64,000 nt of DNA from Chitinophagaceae bacterium (GCA_023229465.1 JALNZE010000006.1:62001-126000), one strand, 5' to 3'. Shown: positions 44,077-53,201, counted from the stretch's first letter. Made by a program: numbers and translations. The notes: generated by a model from the sequence alone, not told the origin.

Positions 44077-45102
44077 ATGCCCCAAAAAGTTGTTACACTC
44101 GGAGAGATTATGATGCGTTTGTCTACTCCGGGATTTGAAAGATTTGTGCAAAACAATCATTTTGATGTTACCTATGGCGGCGGCGAAGCCAATGTGGCCG
44201 TGGCCCTGGCCAATTATGGATTGGATGGCGTATTCGTTACCAAAGTGCCGGATAATGCACTCGGGCAGGCGGCCATCAACCATATACGCCGTTTTGGGGT
44301 AGATACCCGTTTCATTGCCCGGGGTGGTAACCGTTTGGGTATTTATTTTCTGGAAACCGGTGCTTCCATGCGCGCTTCCCAGGTTATTTATGACCGTGCA
44401 GGCGCCTCCATTGCCGATGTAGCGATCAGTGAATTTGATTTTGATAAGATATTCAATGGCGCCAGTTGGTTCCATACAACCGGCATCACGCCTGCCCTGA
44501 GCGATAAGGCCGCAGCCCTAACCGAAGCCGCTTTACAAGCCGCCAAAGCCAGGGGCATTACCACCAGCATAGACCTGAACTACCGTAAAAAGTTATGGAG
44601 CAAAGAAAAAGCAAGAGAAGTGATGACAAGGCTTTGCCGCTATGTTGATGTTTGTATCGGTAATGAAGAAGACGCCGATACCATGCTCGGTTTTAAAGCC
44701 GAAGGCACCGATATAACCAAAGGAGAATTGAACCTGGAAGGATATAAAAATGTATTTGAACAAATGAAAGAAAAATTTGGGTTTAAATACATCGCTTCCA
44801 CCTTACGCGAAAGCCATAGCGCTTCTGATAATGGATGGAGCGCCCTGGTGTACAATGGAAATGAATTCTACCATACCAAACAGTATGAGGTTCGCATTGT
44901 TGACCGCGTAGGCAGTGGCGATTCTTTTGCCAGTGGTTTTATTTATGGCCTGGTAACCGGGCTGCCCATGCAGGAAGCCGCTGAGTTTGGGGTAGCTGCC
45001 TCTGCCCTTAAACACACTATTCCGGGCGACCTGAACCATGCTACCCTTCAGGAAGTGAGGGAATTGATGAAGGGAGACGGAAGCGGAAGGGTGCAGAGAT
45101 AA
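44077..45102 (+). CDS. kdgK: PfkB-family sugar kinase, probable 2-keto-3-deoxygluconate kinase
   Basis: 341 aa. The PfkB signature 1 region is FDVTYGGGEANVAVALANYG (residues 29-48). The catalytic Asp is in RIVDRVGSGDSFASGFIYGL near residue 275. IDLNYRKKLWS and CIGNEEDADTMLG are typical of KdgK homologues. It would phosphorylate KDG to KDPG, the substrate of the divergently encoded aldolase. The function call relies on the family pattern plus neighbours; 2-dehydro-3-deoxygalactonate or another ketose acid is also possible. Confidence 0.82.
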   Translation: MPQKVVTLGEIMMRLSTPGFERFVQNNHFDVTYGGGEANVAVALANYGLDGVFVTKVPDNALGQAAINHIRRFGVDTRFIARGGNRLGIYFLETGASMRASQVIYDRAGASIADVAISEFDFDKIFNGASWFHTTGITPALSDKAAALTEAALQAAKARGITTSIDLNYRKKLWSKEKAREVMTRLCRYVDVCIGNEEDADTMLGFKAEGTDITKGELNLEGYKNVFEQMKEKFGFKYIASTLRESHSASDNGWSALVYNGNEFYHTKQYEVRIVDRVGSGDSFASGFIYGLVTGLPMQEAAEFGVAASALKHTIPGDLNHATLQEVRELMKGDGSGRVQR

Positions 45103-45137
45103 TTTGAAAATGTGATGATTTGAAGATTTGAAAATGA
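45101..45137. repeat. AATTTGAAAATG-type intergenic repeat
   Basis: Direct units of (A/G)ATTTGAAAATG separate the KDG kinase gene from the YhcH gene. They match the repeats between iscS and iscU. Confidence 0.45.
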
Positions 45138-45143
45138 TTTTTT

Positions 45144-45608
45144 ATGATTATTGATAGTTTAGAAAAGGCTGATAAATATGCTTCATTGAATCCACTCTTT
45201 GCAAAAGCATTTGCCTATTTGCATTCTGTTGATTTGGCTACTTTGGAAACAGGCAGGTTCAATATTGATGGTGATGACCTGGTTGCGATTGTGGCTGCAA
45301 AAAAAGGAACGACCGTTGCAGAGAGTATCGCCTTTTTTGAATGCCATAATGCACATATTGATATCCAGGTTTGTATTAGCGGTAAGGAAATTTTTGGATG
45401 GAAACCGCGCGCTGCCTGCGTGTTACCAAGAGGGGAATATAGTGTAGAGAAAGATGTGTTGTTTTATGAGGATGCCCCGGATATGTTTTTTGGGTTAACC
45501 GGTAACCAGTTCGTTATTTTTTATCCGGATGATGTACATGCGCCAATGATTGGGGAGGGATGGATTAAGAAGATAGTGATCAAGGTGAAGGATAAGGCTG
45601 ATAAATAA
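45144..45608 (+). CDS. YhcH/YjgK/YiaL family protein
   Basis: 154 aa cupin-like beta-barrel protein. The family motif FECHNAHIDIQVCISGKEIFGW (FECHNAHIDIQVCISG) and HAPMIGEGWIKKIVIKVK with metal-binding His residues are visible. E. coli members are found in sialic-acid and other sugar operons and are thought to help with sugar anomer or isomer handling. Here it lies between two sugar kinases, which fits an accessory role in the pathway; the exact reaction is unknown. Confidence 0.88.
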   Translation: MIIDSLEKADKYASLNPLFAKAFAYLHSVDLATLETGRFNIDGDDLVAIVAAKKGTTVAESIAFFECHNAHIDIQVCISGKEIFGWKPRAACVLPRGEYSVEKDVLFYEDAPDMFFGLTGNQFVIFYPDDVHAPMIGEGWIKKIVIKVKDKADK

Positions 45609-45620
45609 TAAGGATACTTA

Positions 45621-46571
45621 ATGAAAATACTTTGTATTGGTGAAGCCTTAATTGATATGATCTGTACAGAAAAAGGCAGCTCATTATCGGAGGGTAATCA
45701 CTTTTTAAAAAAGCCGGGCGGCGCGCCAACCAATGTGGCCGCGGCTATTGCGGCATTGGGGGGAACGGTAGAACTGGCTGCCAAAGTAGGTAATGATCCC
45801 TTTGGCAAACAACTGATCAGCGTAATGCGGGAATTTGGGGTATCTACCCGCTGGATGATCCAGGATAATACGCATTTCACCACTTTCGCTTTTGTATCTT
45901 TACTGGAAGATGGCGAACGCGATTTTGTTTTTAATCGTGGGGCCGATGGTGAACTTACGCTGGAAGAAGTAGATGCCATTGACCTGGAGGAGGTATCCAT
46001 TATTCATTTTGGTTCTGCCACAGGCTTTTTACCCGGCCCATTACAGGCCGCCTATCTGGGTCTGCTGCAGAAAGCCTTACAGAAAAATATTTTTATCAGC
46101 TTTGATCCCAATTACCGGCACCTCTTATTTAAAAATAATACACAGGATTTTATAGATCTGTCATGGGCATTTTTAAAGGCCTGCCATTTTTTTAAACTGA
46201 GCGATGAAGAAGCTATGCTCATCACCGGCGTAAATAACTTAGATGATGCTGCAACGATTTTATTCAAAAAAACTTCAGCCATTTTCACTATTACCTTAGG
46301 CAAAGAAGGCGCCCTGTTTGGTTATGATGGTAAGACCACTATCATTCCAGGTATTCCTGTTAAGCCGGTTGATACTACCGGTGCAGGCGATGCATTTGTT
46401 GGAGCGGTACTCTATCAATTAAGTAATAAATCACTTTCTGCCATTCAATCCTTATCAATTACTGACTGGAATAAGATTATTACCAATGGCAATAAAGCCG
46501 GCGCCAGAACCTGCGAATACCTGGGCGCCATGGAGGCATTCAAACATTTAACCAACCAGATATTTGATTAA
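45621..46571 (+). CDS. PfkB-family carbohydrate kinase, fructokinase-like
   Basis: 316 aa. The start CIGEALIDMIC, the sugar-binding KKPGGAPTNVAAAIAALGG (residues 30-48) and the catalytic VDTTGAGDAFVGAVL (about 254-268, Asp in GAGD) are typical of bacterial fructokinases. It lies 12 bases after the YhcH gene and completes the plus-strand operon. It is not closely similar to the first PfkB kinase in the operon, so the two probably phosphorylate different intermediates. Confidence 0.85.
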   Translation: MKILCIGEALIDMICTEKGSSLSEGNHFLKKPGGAPTNVAAAIAALGGTVELAAKVGNDPFGKQLISVMREFGVSTRWMIQDNTHFTTFAFVSLLEDGERDFVFNRGADGELTLEEVDAIDLEEVSIIHFGSATGFLPGPLQAAYLGLLQKALQKNIFISFDPNYRHLLFKNNTQDFIDLSWAFLKACHFFKLSDEEAMLITGVNNLDDAATILFKKTSAIFTITLGKEGALFGYDGKTTIIPGIPVKPVDTTGAGDAFVGAVLYQLSNKSLSAIQSLSITDWNKIITNGNKAGARTCEYLGAMEAFKHLTNQIFD

Positions 46572-46577
46572 CCGGAT

Positions 46578-46604
46578 GAATACCAGGTATTGAGCCGTAT
46601 TCAT
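46578..46604 (+). terminator. Possible terminator after the sugar-kinase operon
   Basis: TGAATAC and GTATTCA form a perfect 7-base stem with a 13-base loop, 7 bases after the fructokinase stop, followed by TTTAGTTT. The U-tract is weak. Confidence 0.35.
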
Positions 46605-46634
46605 TTAGTTTACTGGAAGTGGTGGACGAGCGCA

Positions 46635-47123
46635 TTAATGAAGACTGATTACTCTTGTCATCCTCCATTGCCCGTTTTCATTGTGCCAGAGCTGAACAAA
46701 TTTGGCGAAACGGGTTGGATTGCCGGTCTTCTCCTGGTTATTGTGAAACCCATGTATGCCCATTTCTACAGCGCCATAGCCGGGTATGGGATACACTTCG
46801 ATACTCCCTATTTGAAGTTCACGGGTAACTTTTCCGCAAATATTATTTTTAAGTGCTTCCAAAATATCCTTTTTGGAGGTTGATAAGCCACCCTGGTCAT
46901 GATAAAATTCAATATTATCAGACAGAATTGAAGCCATCACATCCAGCTTGCAGGTATTATATGCTTCAAAGAAAATACTATCCATGGAAACAATCTCATC
47001 ATATATCTCTTTTGAGACCGGTGAATATTTATTAGCAGTTTCTGATTGAATTTTTTTTGAGGAATTACAAGCAGTAATAAGAACAGCTACTATTACAAAA
47101 AAAAGTTTATGTAAAATTTTCAT
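46635..47123 (-). CDS. Lipoprotein with NTF2/DUF4440-like fold
   Basis: 162 aa. A lipoprotein signal peptide ends ITAC (Cys19). The rest is a SnoaL/DUF4440-type cone fold: MDSIFFEAYNTCKLDVMASILSDNIEFYHDQGG, of which FFEAYNTCKLDVMASIL is the key helix, and VQLWHNENGQWRMTRVISLH at the end. Such proteins have many roles; none can be assigned. The neighbouring gene downstream in the window also has an NTF2 fold, but the two are not close copies. Confidence 0.82.
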   Translation of the reverse strand: MKILHKLFFVIVAVLITACNSSKKIQSETANKYSPVSKEIYDEIVSMDSIFFEAYNTCKLDVMASILSDNIEFYHDQGGLSTSKKDILEALKNNICGKVTRELQIGSIEVYPIPGYGAVEMGIHGFHNNQEKTGNPTRFAKFVQLWHNENGQWRMTRVISLH

Positions 47124-47193
47124 TTTATTTTTTTAAGTATTCTTTATGGCAAACTTATTGATAAAGGTAAGTTTAAAAAAATGTTTTAAAAAC

Positions 47194-47553
47194 TTATGAT
47201 ACCTCAAATGGAATATTGTGCAACCGATAGAATGATAATTTGTCCCAATATCCTCTTTGAAATACAATTTTATCATCCACCACCTTAAAGAAACCACAGC
47301 CGCGTAATCCATTGGGGTCTTTCCACTCCAATATAGCCCATTCACCATCCGCAAAAATATTTTCAGGAATACAAACCATTTTTGCAGCGGCAAATCCAGC
47401 CGCAAACATCGCACGAATGGCATCCCTGCCCGTAACAGGTTCATTGGCAACCTGGTGATTGATCGCGGTTTCATGATACAAAGCCGCGAGCCCATTTGCA
47501 TCAGCTTCATTAAAAGCTTTTATCCATTTATCTAATACCTGCTTTGGCAACAT
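47194..47553 (-). CDS. SnoaL-like NTF2-fold protein
   Basis: 119 aa, no signal peptide. The first helix VLDKWIKAFNEADANGLAAL and TAINHQVANEPVTGRDAIRAMF are the standard SnoaL-like core, ending WDKLSFYRLHNIP. It is probably a small enzyme or binding protein of the polyketide-cyclase/isomerase fold; the substrate is unknown. The overlapping frame at 47133-47510 is a shadow. Confidence 0.8.
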   Translation of the reverse strand: MLPKQVLDKWIKAFNEADANGLAALYHETAINHQVANEPVTGRDAIRAMFAAGFAAAKMVCIPENIFADGEWAILEWKDPNGLRGCGFFKVVDDKIVFQRGYWDKLSFYRLHNIPFEVS

Positions 47554-47662
47554 ACGTACTTATTAAAAGAAATAGAAAATTATATTAATTGATTGATAAA
47601 AATTTGGTGGTTTCCGGGAGAAGCCAATTTGTGAATATGTTTGCTTATGGCTTCTTCTCTAT

Positions 47663-47902
47663 TCACATTGCTGTACGCCACTTAGCCTGGTCTATAATCT
47701 GAATGACTGTATCCTTCTGCAGGAAGAAGCAATAATCATTCTCACCAGCTTTTGCTAAACCAGCATCTGTTTTAAGCTCATACAAAGATGTTGATGGTTA
47801 ATTACGTGCTGAGGAATAAAAAAAGATTAATGACCCAACAAAGAGAATAAAGAGCGTGAAAAAGATGATTAGCGCTACTTTCAGAAAATGATTCAGTTTC
47901 AT
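47663..47902 (-). pseudogene. Small membrane-protein gene interrupted by an in-frame TAA
   Basis: From ATG 47902 the frame reads MKLNHFLKVALIIFF, then TLFILFVGSLIFFYSSARN, stops at TAA (47800-47798), and continues in the same frame for another 44 codons (PSTSLYELKTDAGLAKAG, then ENDYCFFLQKDTVIQ, then IIDQAKWRTAM) to TGA at 47663. Both halves look like protein: an N-terminal membrane helix, then a polar domain with normal composition. One nonsense change in a 79-codon gene explains this best. A functional 34-residue membrane peptide (47798-47902) is the alternative. I do not recognise the family. Confidence 0.5.
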
Positions 47903-48306
47903 AGGAGTAATTTTATGTTAATTTATTTGCAGAAATACTAATATTTACGCTACATTTTAGTTTTCAACTATTTCAAAAAAGCAGAGGCTTTCATTATAAA
48001 AAACCACTGTAAAGAAATAAATAAGATGCCATTTCCTGCCAGCCAGCCATTTAATAAGCAACCCCCAATTCCTCTGCATATCCAGGAGAAATGATGATAC
48101 TTACCCGTAAAAGCGGCTTGGGGCTAATGCACAACAAGGCCAGGTTAAAATGTGTGTAGTACTATAAATAATAAAAAAGGGGATACGAATATACAAAAAC
48201 TAACGAATGAGGATACTATTTTAATTGACTATTTCTAAGAAAATTCTCCCAGCGGGGAGCAGGGGGGGACCCTTCTGTTTTGAGCAGGTTTTAGAAACAA
48301 TAAAAA

Positions 48307-48327
48307 TCAGGAACTGCAAGTTCCTGA
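48307..48327. repeat. Palindrome TCAGGAACT-GCA-AGTTCCTGA
   Basis: A perfect 9-base stem with a 3-base loop, 43 bases past the TonB-receptor stop. The core GGAACT...AGTTCC is shared with 3300-3317. It may serve as a terminator for the receptor gene, but there is no U-tract on the minus strand, and the shared core suggests a dispersed REP-like repeat. Confidence 0.5.
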
Positions 48328-48369
48328 ATGCCGATAAAAATCATAACCCCCTCATCTATAACCTATTAC

Positions 48370-50568
48370 TTATAACTTAATACCAATGCTCAGATTAACA
48401 TTCCGCCCATCAGCCGGCCAGATACCGGGCCCGGGATAAAATAAGGGCCGCTTGGTAAAATATTGACGGTTAGTGAGATTACTGATATTTACCCGCAACT
48501 CTATTTGCCTGGATAGCCGGAAGGTGGTATTCAGGTCCACAATACCATAAGCCGGTACCAGCCCTACGGCGCCGGTACCCAGTGTGGGTGTTACCGTATT
48601 GAGTGCATCGGCAAATGTTTCCGCTGTATAGCTGTACAATACAGAAATACTCGATCCGGCATACCGGTAAGTAATACCGTTGCGCGTAGTCAGATCAGGG
48701 GCGCTCTCTACTTTATTGCCATTGATGGTTGTATTTACATTTCCTTTTTTAACTACCGCATCCGTATATCTCGCTTTCATAAATGCAGTTGAGGTAAATA
48801 CCGACAAACTATTTCGTTTACCTAAAACCCAATCTCCCTGTATAAATATTTCTATGCCCTTACTTAATGAATGTCCGATATTGGTTCGAAAAGTATATAA
48901 TACACCGGCAGCATCTGTTTGGGCCAGTGTTCCAAAACGATCATATTCGCGTAACAGAAAACCCGTAATATCCCATTTCAGAAAATACCAGCTACCCCTG
49001 TAACCGATCTCCGCATTATAGCCCCTGGCCGCTTTTATTAACGGATCTGTTTTTTCGTAAGTAGAAGCGGGTATCAGGTCCTTAAATATCATGGGCCGGT
49101 ACGACTGTGCCCAACCCGCATACCATTGTGTTCTGTCGGTTATTTGCCATGACAAACCCGCACCCAGCAGTGGAAACCGGTGATCAATGGCTAATGGTAT
49201 TTTGTTATCGAGATAATAATTGATAACGCCAGTCATCTTACTTTGTCCCATTTCTACTCTTGCCCCGGCAGTAAACACCAGGTTTTGTAAGAGGGTATAT
49301 TTATTCTCCGCGAAAATGGCGAGGTTCTTTGTTTTAAAATGCAGGTCTCTGCCCCAGGCAGGATCTACCAGCGTTAGTGTATAATCACTTCCTGTGGTTC
49401 CCTTACCCATTTGCCTGCGATGCAGATCGTTATTCATATACTGAATACCGGCAACAAAACTATGTTGTCGTTTACCGGTTTGGTACTGCTGTAATAACCT
49501 GAGTTCTGTGGTATAACTATTGAACACGTCAATATCTACCTGCCGGTTATTATATTGCATGGTAGATAGGTTAATGGTATCGGCTACATTCGTTGGTTTA
49601 TCAAAGAGCACACTGTTTCTATTGCCCAATACAGCCGAGGTACTTAAACGTAATTGGGTTTGTGGACGCAGTTGCCAGTTGATAGTGAGGGAAGGAATAT
49701 GGATATCGGGATTAAAATAATTTCTGGAACGGGTTGCCTGTGTTGGATCTGCAGCGAATAACGGATCGGATAATGGTCCGGGAATACGGTAAGTATACGC
49801 AGATCGCGCCCATTCTACTCGTACAGAAAAATTAGCGGATGCTTCATAGTTCAGGATAACGGCTTCTGCTTCCGCATCGGTATGTTCATTTTTACGGTAA
49901 CCATCTCTTGCTTTTTTATTTACATAAGCATAGTAAGAGAGTTTACCTACACGCCCGCCAACAGCCAGGTAAGTACTGAGCAAATGGTAAGAGCCGGCTG
50001 TAGTAATGCTTTCGAAAGAGAAGGGCCTTGATGTATCTCCTCGTTTATTAATATAATTAAGCATACCCCCAAATTGCGCGCCATATTGCAACGAGCCTGT
50101 ACCACGAACCAATTCAATATGATCAATACTTTCTAATGGCATATTATAATGGCTGGCCGGATAACCATACATATCTGAATTGGTAAGGATGCCATCTTTC
50201 CTGATATTAAATTCCCAGCCCCTGTGCGGGTCTAATCCACGAGTAGCAATATTAATTTGATTACCTGATCCATCCATATCATACACAAATACGCCTGGTA
50301 TTTTAGCAAATACCTGTCGGCCAACTTTATTGGCCATATCAGCATCGGTATAAAGGAGGTTAACTGTTTCTGTTTTCTTTCCAGAAAAAATATAGGTACC
50401 CTGCACATCGGGAAGGGTTGATTTTTGTATCGAGTATAGATAACTATTTACCGTTACACTATCTATATTCTTTGATTGTAAAGTGTCTTTGCTTTCAGTT
50501 GTTTGAGAAAAAACAGAAAGAATATTGGCAAAGGATATACATATAAGTATTATGTTACGCGGTATCAT
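48370..50568 (-). CDS. TonB-dependent outer-membrane receptor, FecA-like
   Basis: 732 aa from ATG 50568. A signal peptide starts MIPRNIILICISFANILSVFSQ. The plug domain contains KIPGVFVYDMDGSGNQINIATRG and the plug end ELVRGTGSLQYGAQFGGMLNYINKRG (parts: DGSGNQINIATRG, RGTGSLQYGAQFGGML). The rest is a 22-strand-type barrel ending LSIGIKL. There is no carboxypeptidase-like N-terminal domain, so it is of the siderophore/iron-citrate type and not SusC-like. The frame extends to 50661, but a terminator for the upstream gene lies in that extension. Last gene of the haloperoxidase cluster. Confidence 0.92.
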   Translation of the reverse strand: MIPRNIILICISFANILSVFSQTTESKDTLQSKNIDSVTVNSYLYSIQKSTLPDVQGTYIFSGKKTETVNLLYTDADMANKVGRQVFAKIPGVFVYDMDGSGNQINIATRGLDPHRGWEFNIRKDGILTNSDMYGYPASHYNMPLESIDHIELVRGTGSLQYGAQFGGMLNYINKRGDTSRPFSFESITTAGSYHLLSTYLAVGGRVGKLSYYAYVNKKARDGYRKNEHTDAEAEAVILNYEASANFSVRVEWARSAYTYRIPGPLSDPLFAADPTQATRSRNYFNPDIHIPSLTINWQLRPQTQLRLSTSAVLGNRNSVLFDKPTNVADTINLSTMQYNNRQVDIDVFNSYTTELRLLQQYQTGKRQHSFVAGIQYMNNDLHRRQMGKGTTGSDYTLTLVDPAWGRDLHFKTKNLAIFAENKYTLLQNLVFTAGARVEMGQSKMTGVINYYLDNKIPLAIDHRFPLLGAGLSWQITDRTQWYAGWAQSYRPMIFKDLIPASTYEKTDPLIKAARGYNAEIGYRGSWYFLKWDITGFLLREYDRFGTLAQTDAAGVLYTFRTNIGHSLSKGIEIFIQGDWVLGKRNSLSVFTSTAFMKARYTDAVVKKGNVNTTINGNKVESAPDLTTRNGITYRYAGSSISVLYSYTAETFADALNTVTPTLGTGAVGLVPAYGIVDLNTTFRLSRQIELRVNISNLTNRQYFTKRPLFYPGPGIWPADGRNVNLSIGIKL

Positions 50569-50601
50569 ACTATTAAATATTTTAAAATTAAAACTAAATA
50601 A

Positions 50602-50638
50602 AGCCCCCAGGTAGAAACCGAAGGGGCTGTTCAATAAA
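50602..50638 (-). terminator. Terminator-like hairpin between haloperoxidase and TonB-receptor genes
   Basis: On the minus strand AGCCCC ... GGGGCT, followed by TTATTTAGTTTT. It lies 40 bases past the haloperoxidase stop and 34 bases before the receptor ATG. It could end or attenuate the upstream transcript, so the receptor may be expressed at a different level. Confidence 0.55.
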
Positions 50639-50677
50639 ATTGCTATTTCCTTGAACGTCATATATCATATCCAAAAA

Positions 50678-52228
50678 TCAATCCGCGCCATCCGTTTTAG
50701 CCCTCGCTATAGCATAACTACCCACTTTTTGCCCGGTAGTCAGTCCCACTTCACAATCGCTGCGATAGTGGATGCCACCATACATGCGCGACAAAGAAGC
50801 TTCCAATGCCATAGCCTGGTAAGCAGTTGCTCTTTCAGGTATGATATAACCTAAGATAGAAGCTGCCGCCCCACTGAAAGTAGAGTGCCCGGAAATATAA
50901 GCCTGGAAATTAGGGATGCCTGTTAATGTTTTAATGGCCGGGTTCATTTGTGTGGGCCTAGGATTTGAATAAAAATTTTTGGTATCCCAGCAAACGATCG
51001 CTGCATCCATTAAAGCCATATTCACTAATGCCATATTACGCGCCCAACGGACTTCGCTGAAATTTTTGGTAATGAAGTCTTCCGCCGCTATCGCATTCCA
51101 ATGCCCGGGTGGTGCGTAAGTACCCACACCATCGGCCCAGAAATGTACAATGCGGATCCTTTCACGCGTTGGATGCGTAACAAAGTCTAATATCTCTGCT
51201 GTTTCTTTTTTCAGTTGCTCACTGGTAGTTGATGGTGGCGGTAACGGGCGTAAGGCAACCGTTGTTGCTTCATCAAACAGGCATGGTTTTACTTTTCCGA
51301 AAAGCGGTAACATGGGTGGCCTTTTCGGATTATCAAGGCTGATCCAGGCTATTTCACCTTTGGCGGTAACAGCATTTTCTATTTGTGCCCAATCGGCCGG
51401 GGTACCTATTGCGGCACCGGCTTTATCGGTTCTTGCCCTTGCAGTAATTTTTTGTGCCACCAGCCTGCCCAGCGCTTCACCTGCTTCAACATCACCGCGC
51501 GTATTGGCGCCAGCCATGATGCTTGTAAGTTCCTGCTCTTCTAATTTCTGTTGTATGTAGGCGATTTCACCCGGAAATAACAGCTTCATCATTTCGGCAG
51601 TTACACCCGCTAATACAGCACTCTCTGAAGGATAGGAAGGCAGGTCTGTTGGCTGCAATTTAGCCTGAATAGCTACATCTGTTTTATACGGCGCCGCACG
51701 GTTGTATAATTTTTTATAATGCCAGGCAGCTACCAATGCATCATACTGTGCCGCACTGATATAAGCATAGGCCCTTGCCGCATATGGAGGGTTGGCAAAA
51801 GGAAACAAAGGATACGCGAATGGATTAGCGGCACTGGGTGCGGGATATACACCGTCTGCTTTTTGATAAGGCGGAAGATTATATTTTGCCACCAGTTCCC
51901 TCATCAGTTCATTCCATCTTAATACGCCACCCGCACCCCAATAAGCAATCTTTTCTTCCTGCTCTTTGGTGATGTTTTTTTGCAGGGCCTTAATTTCATT
52001 CAGCTCTGCAATATAAGCCGGTGTGGTTACGGCAACCGGTGCCGCTACACTGAATTCTGTTGGGCCGGTCAAAAAAACCGTTTTCCACGAACCCGCGTCA
52101 ATATCTGTTTTAGATGGGTTTAGCGCTGGAAGATAATCAGTTCGCCCCGAAGTAACTTTAGAGCAGGACAATTGCGCTGCAATAATCACTACAATGATAA
52201 TTAATGTTGATAAAAATATCTTTTTCAT
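50678..52228 (-). CDS. Vanadium-dependent haloperoxidase / PAP2-like lipoprotein (copy 1)
   Basis: 516 aa. A lipoprotein signal ends QLSC (Cys22). The vanadate/phosphate-binding residues of the PAP2 superfamily are complete: Lys417 and Arg424-Pro425 (K-x6-RP), Ser446-Gly447-His448 (SGHST) and Arg481-x5-His487 followed by Asp491 (SRMYGGIHYRSD). An earlier segment, PSYPSESAVLAG near residue 198, resembles a degenerate second copy of the SGH motif. The enzyme may oxidise halides with peroxide or hydrolyse a phosphate ester. The gene starts 1 base after the outer-membrane barrel gene ends, so the two are translationally coupled. Confidence 0.88.
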   Translation of the reverse strand: MKKIFLSTLIIIVVIIAAQLSCSKVTSGRTDYLPALNPSKTDIDAGSWKTVFLTGPTEFSVAAPVAVTTPAYIAELNEIKALQKNITKEQEEKIAYWGAGGVLRWNELMRELVAKYNLPPYQKADGVYPAPSAANPFAYPLFPFANPPYAARAYAYISAAQYDALVAAWHYKKLYNRAAPYKTDVAIQAKLQPTDLPSYPSESAVLAGVTAEMMKLLFPGEIAYIQQKLEEQELTSIMAGANTRGDVEAGEALGRLVAQKITARARTDKAGAAIGTPADWAQIENAVTAKGEIAWISLDNPKRPPMLPLFGKVKPCLFDEATTVALRPLPPPSTTSEQLKKETAEILDFVTHPTRERIRIVHFWADGVGTYAPPGHWNAIAAEDFITKNFSEVRWARNMALVNMALMDAAIVCWDTKNFYSNPRPTQMNPAIKTLTGIPNFQAYISGHSTFSGAAASILGYIIPERATAYQAMALEASLSRMYGGIHYRSDCEVGLTTGQKVGSYAIARAKTDGAD

Positions 52229-52229
52229 G

Positions 52230-53201
52230 TTATTTTTCTTTTACAGGTTGAGCTAATTGGGTTGTCTTTTTGGCTTTGTGCGAAAAATCAAGAATGTAAA
52301 ACACACCTCCGTTAATACTGCCTGCCTGGCCGATGTTTCTTCCGGCAAGGGTAATACTTCCCCCACCTATCAGCGCTAACCCATCCACTGCCTGTATATT
52401 ATATTTGATATTGATACCCGCAGTAGTGGCATTCATTTTATTGCTGGGAAAAGGCATATTATTCCGCGTAATATCAAAACCGCCAAGGGTAGTCCAGTTA
52501 TTAATGATCGCTTCAGCGATCATACGACCGCTTCGGTAACCCGTTCTGAGCTGAACATTGGATGCATCGGGCATAGACACTTCATTTGTTATGTGCTGCT
52601 CTGTTGTATAGTATGAATTGCGGTCTATTTTGATATTGCTTCGCACCACATACGTACCGGATGCCGTGGCAAACCATTTACCAACCTGGTAATCCACCAT
52701 ACCGCGCAAAGAAAGATTCGTACTATGCAAACCAATAGACAAAGGCAGAAAATCGGCCACGTAATTAGTAGTAGGGAAAGATATCCCGCCAAGGCCATAT
52801 ACAGATAGCGTTCCCTTTCCAAATTTCGTTTCTATCGGGTTCCATTTTACCCATAAAGAAAGATCCTGCATGCCATTTAAACCATGCAAAGTTCCGGCAG
52901 AAGCCCTGGTTTGTACATAAGGGATGCCAAACAAAAGATTCAGCTTATCCGAAACGCCATAGTTACCCATTACTGCATACATTTTTGTTGAAACTGTTCC
53001 AAGGTTCTCGTTATTTCTCTTAAGTGTTCCTTCCCAATAGTCTGTCCAGTTGCTGCTATTATACATCAGACCGGTACAGAAATTATTTTTAGTCATCATA
53101 ATGGCATCCATATCTGTTTGGGCAGATAGCTGTATAAATGAAAGCAGCATGCAAAGACTGAGCAACCTTTTTTTGCAATAGCCAGTATTATATCTTCTCA
53201 T
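52230..53201 (-). CDS. Outer-membrane beta-barrel protein (transporter-like)
   Basis: 323 aa. A signal peptide ends LSAQ. The mature part has alternating beta-strand character (LNLLFGIPYVQTRA, GKGTLSVYGLGGISFP, AEAIINNWTTLGGFDITR, GINIKYNIQAVDGLALIGG) like the phenol-degradation MetA-type barrels. It does not end in a classical aromatic residue; a short Lys-rich tail (HKAKKTTQLAQPVKEK) follows instead. The transported compound is unknown. Flanked on both sides by haloperoxidase-like genes in one operon. Confidence 0.75.
   Translation of the reverse strand: MRRYNTGYCKKRLLSLCMLLSFIQLSAQTDMDAIMMTKNNFCTGLMYNSSNWTDYWEGTLKRNNENLGTVSTKMYAVMGNYGVSDKLNLLFGIPYVQTRASAGTLHGLNGMQDLSLWVKWNPIETKFGKGTLSVYGLGGISFPTTNYVADFLPLSIGLHSTNLSLRGMVDYQVGKWFATASGTYVVRSNIKIDRNSYYTTEQHITNEVSMPDASNVQLRTGYRSGRMIAEAIINNWTTLGGFDITRNNMPFPSNKMNATTAGINIKYNIQAVDGLALIGGGSITLAGRNIGQAGSINGGVFYILDFSHKAKKTTQLAQPVKEK

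Larger units (their letters stand above)
47554..48369. other. 816-base intergenic region with an interrupted small gene and a REP-like palindrome
   Basis: Apart from the interrupted frame at 47663-47902 and the palindrome at 48307-48327, I see nothing that can be supported as a gene. The rest is AT-rich with stops in all frames, and has a G7 run near 48261. Confidence 0.6.

Noticed and set aside
44077..46571. Two PfkB kinases as a recent tandem duplication
   Set aside because: They differ in length and in nearly all sequence outside the family motifs, so they are old paralogues.
47133..47510. 125-aa minus-strand open frame overlapping the SnoaL-like gene
   Set aside because: The other frame (47194-47553) encodes a recognisable SnoaL fold; this one reads MKLMQMGSRLC with unnatural composition.
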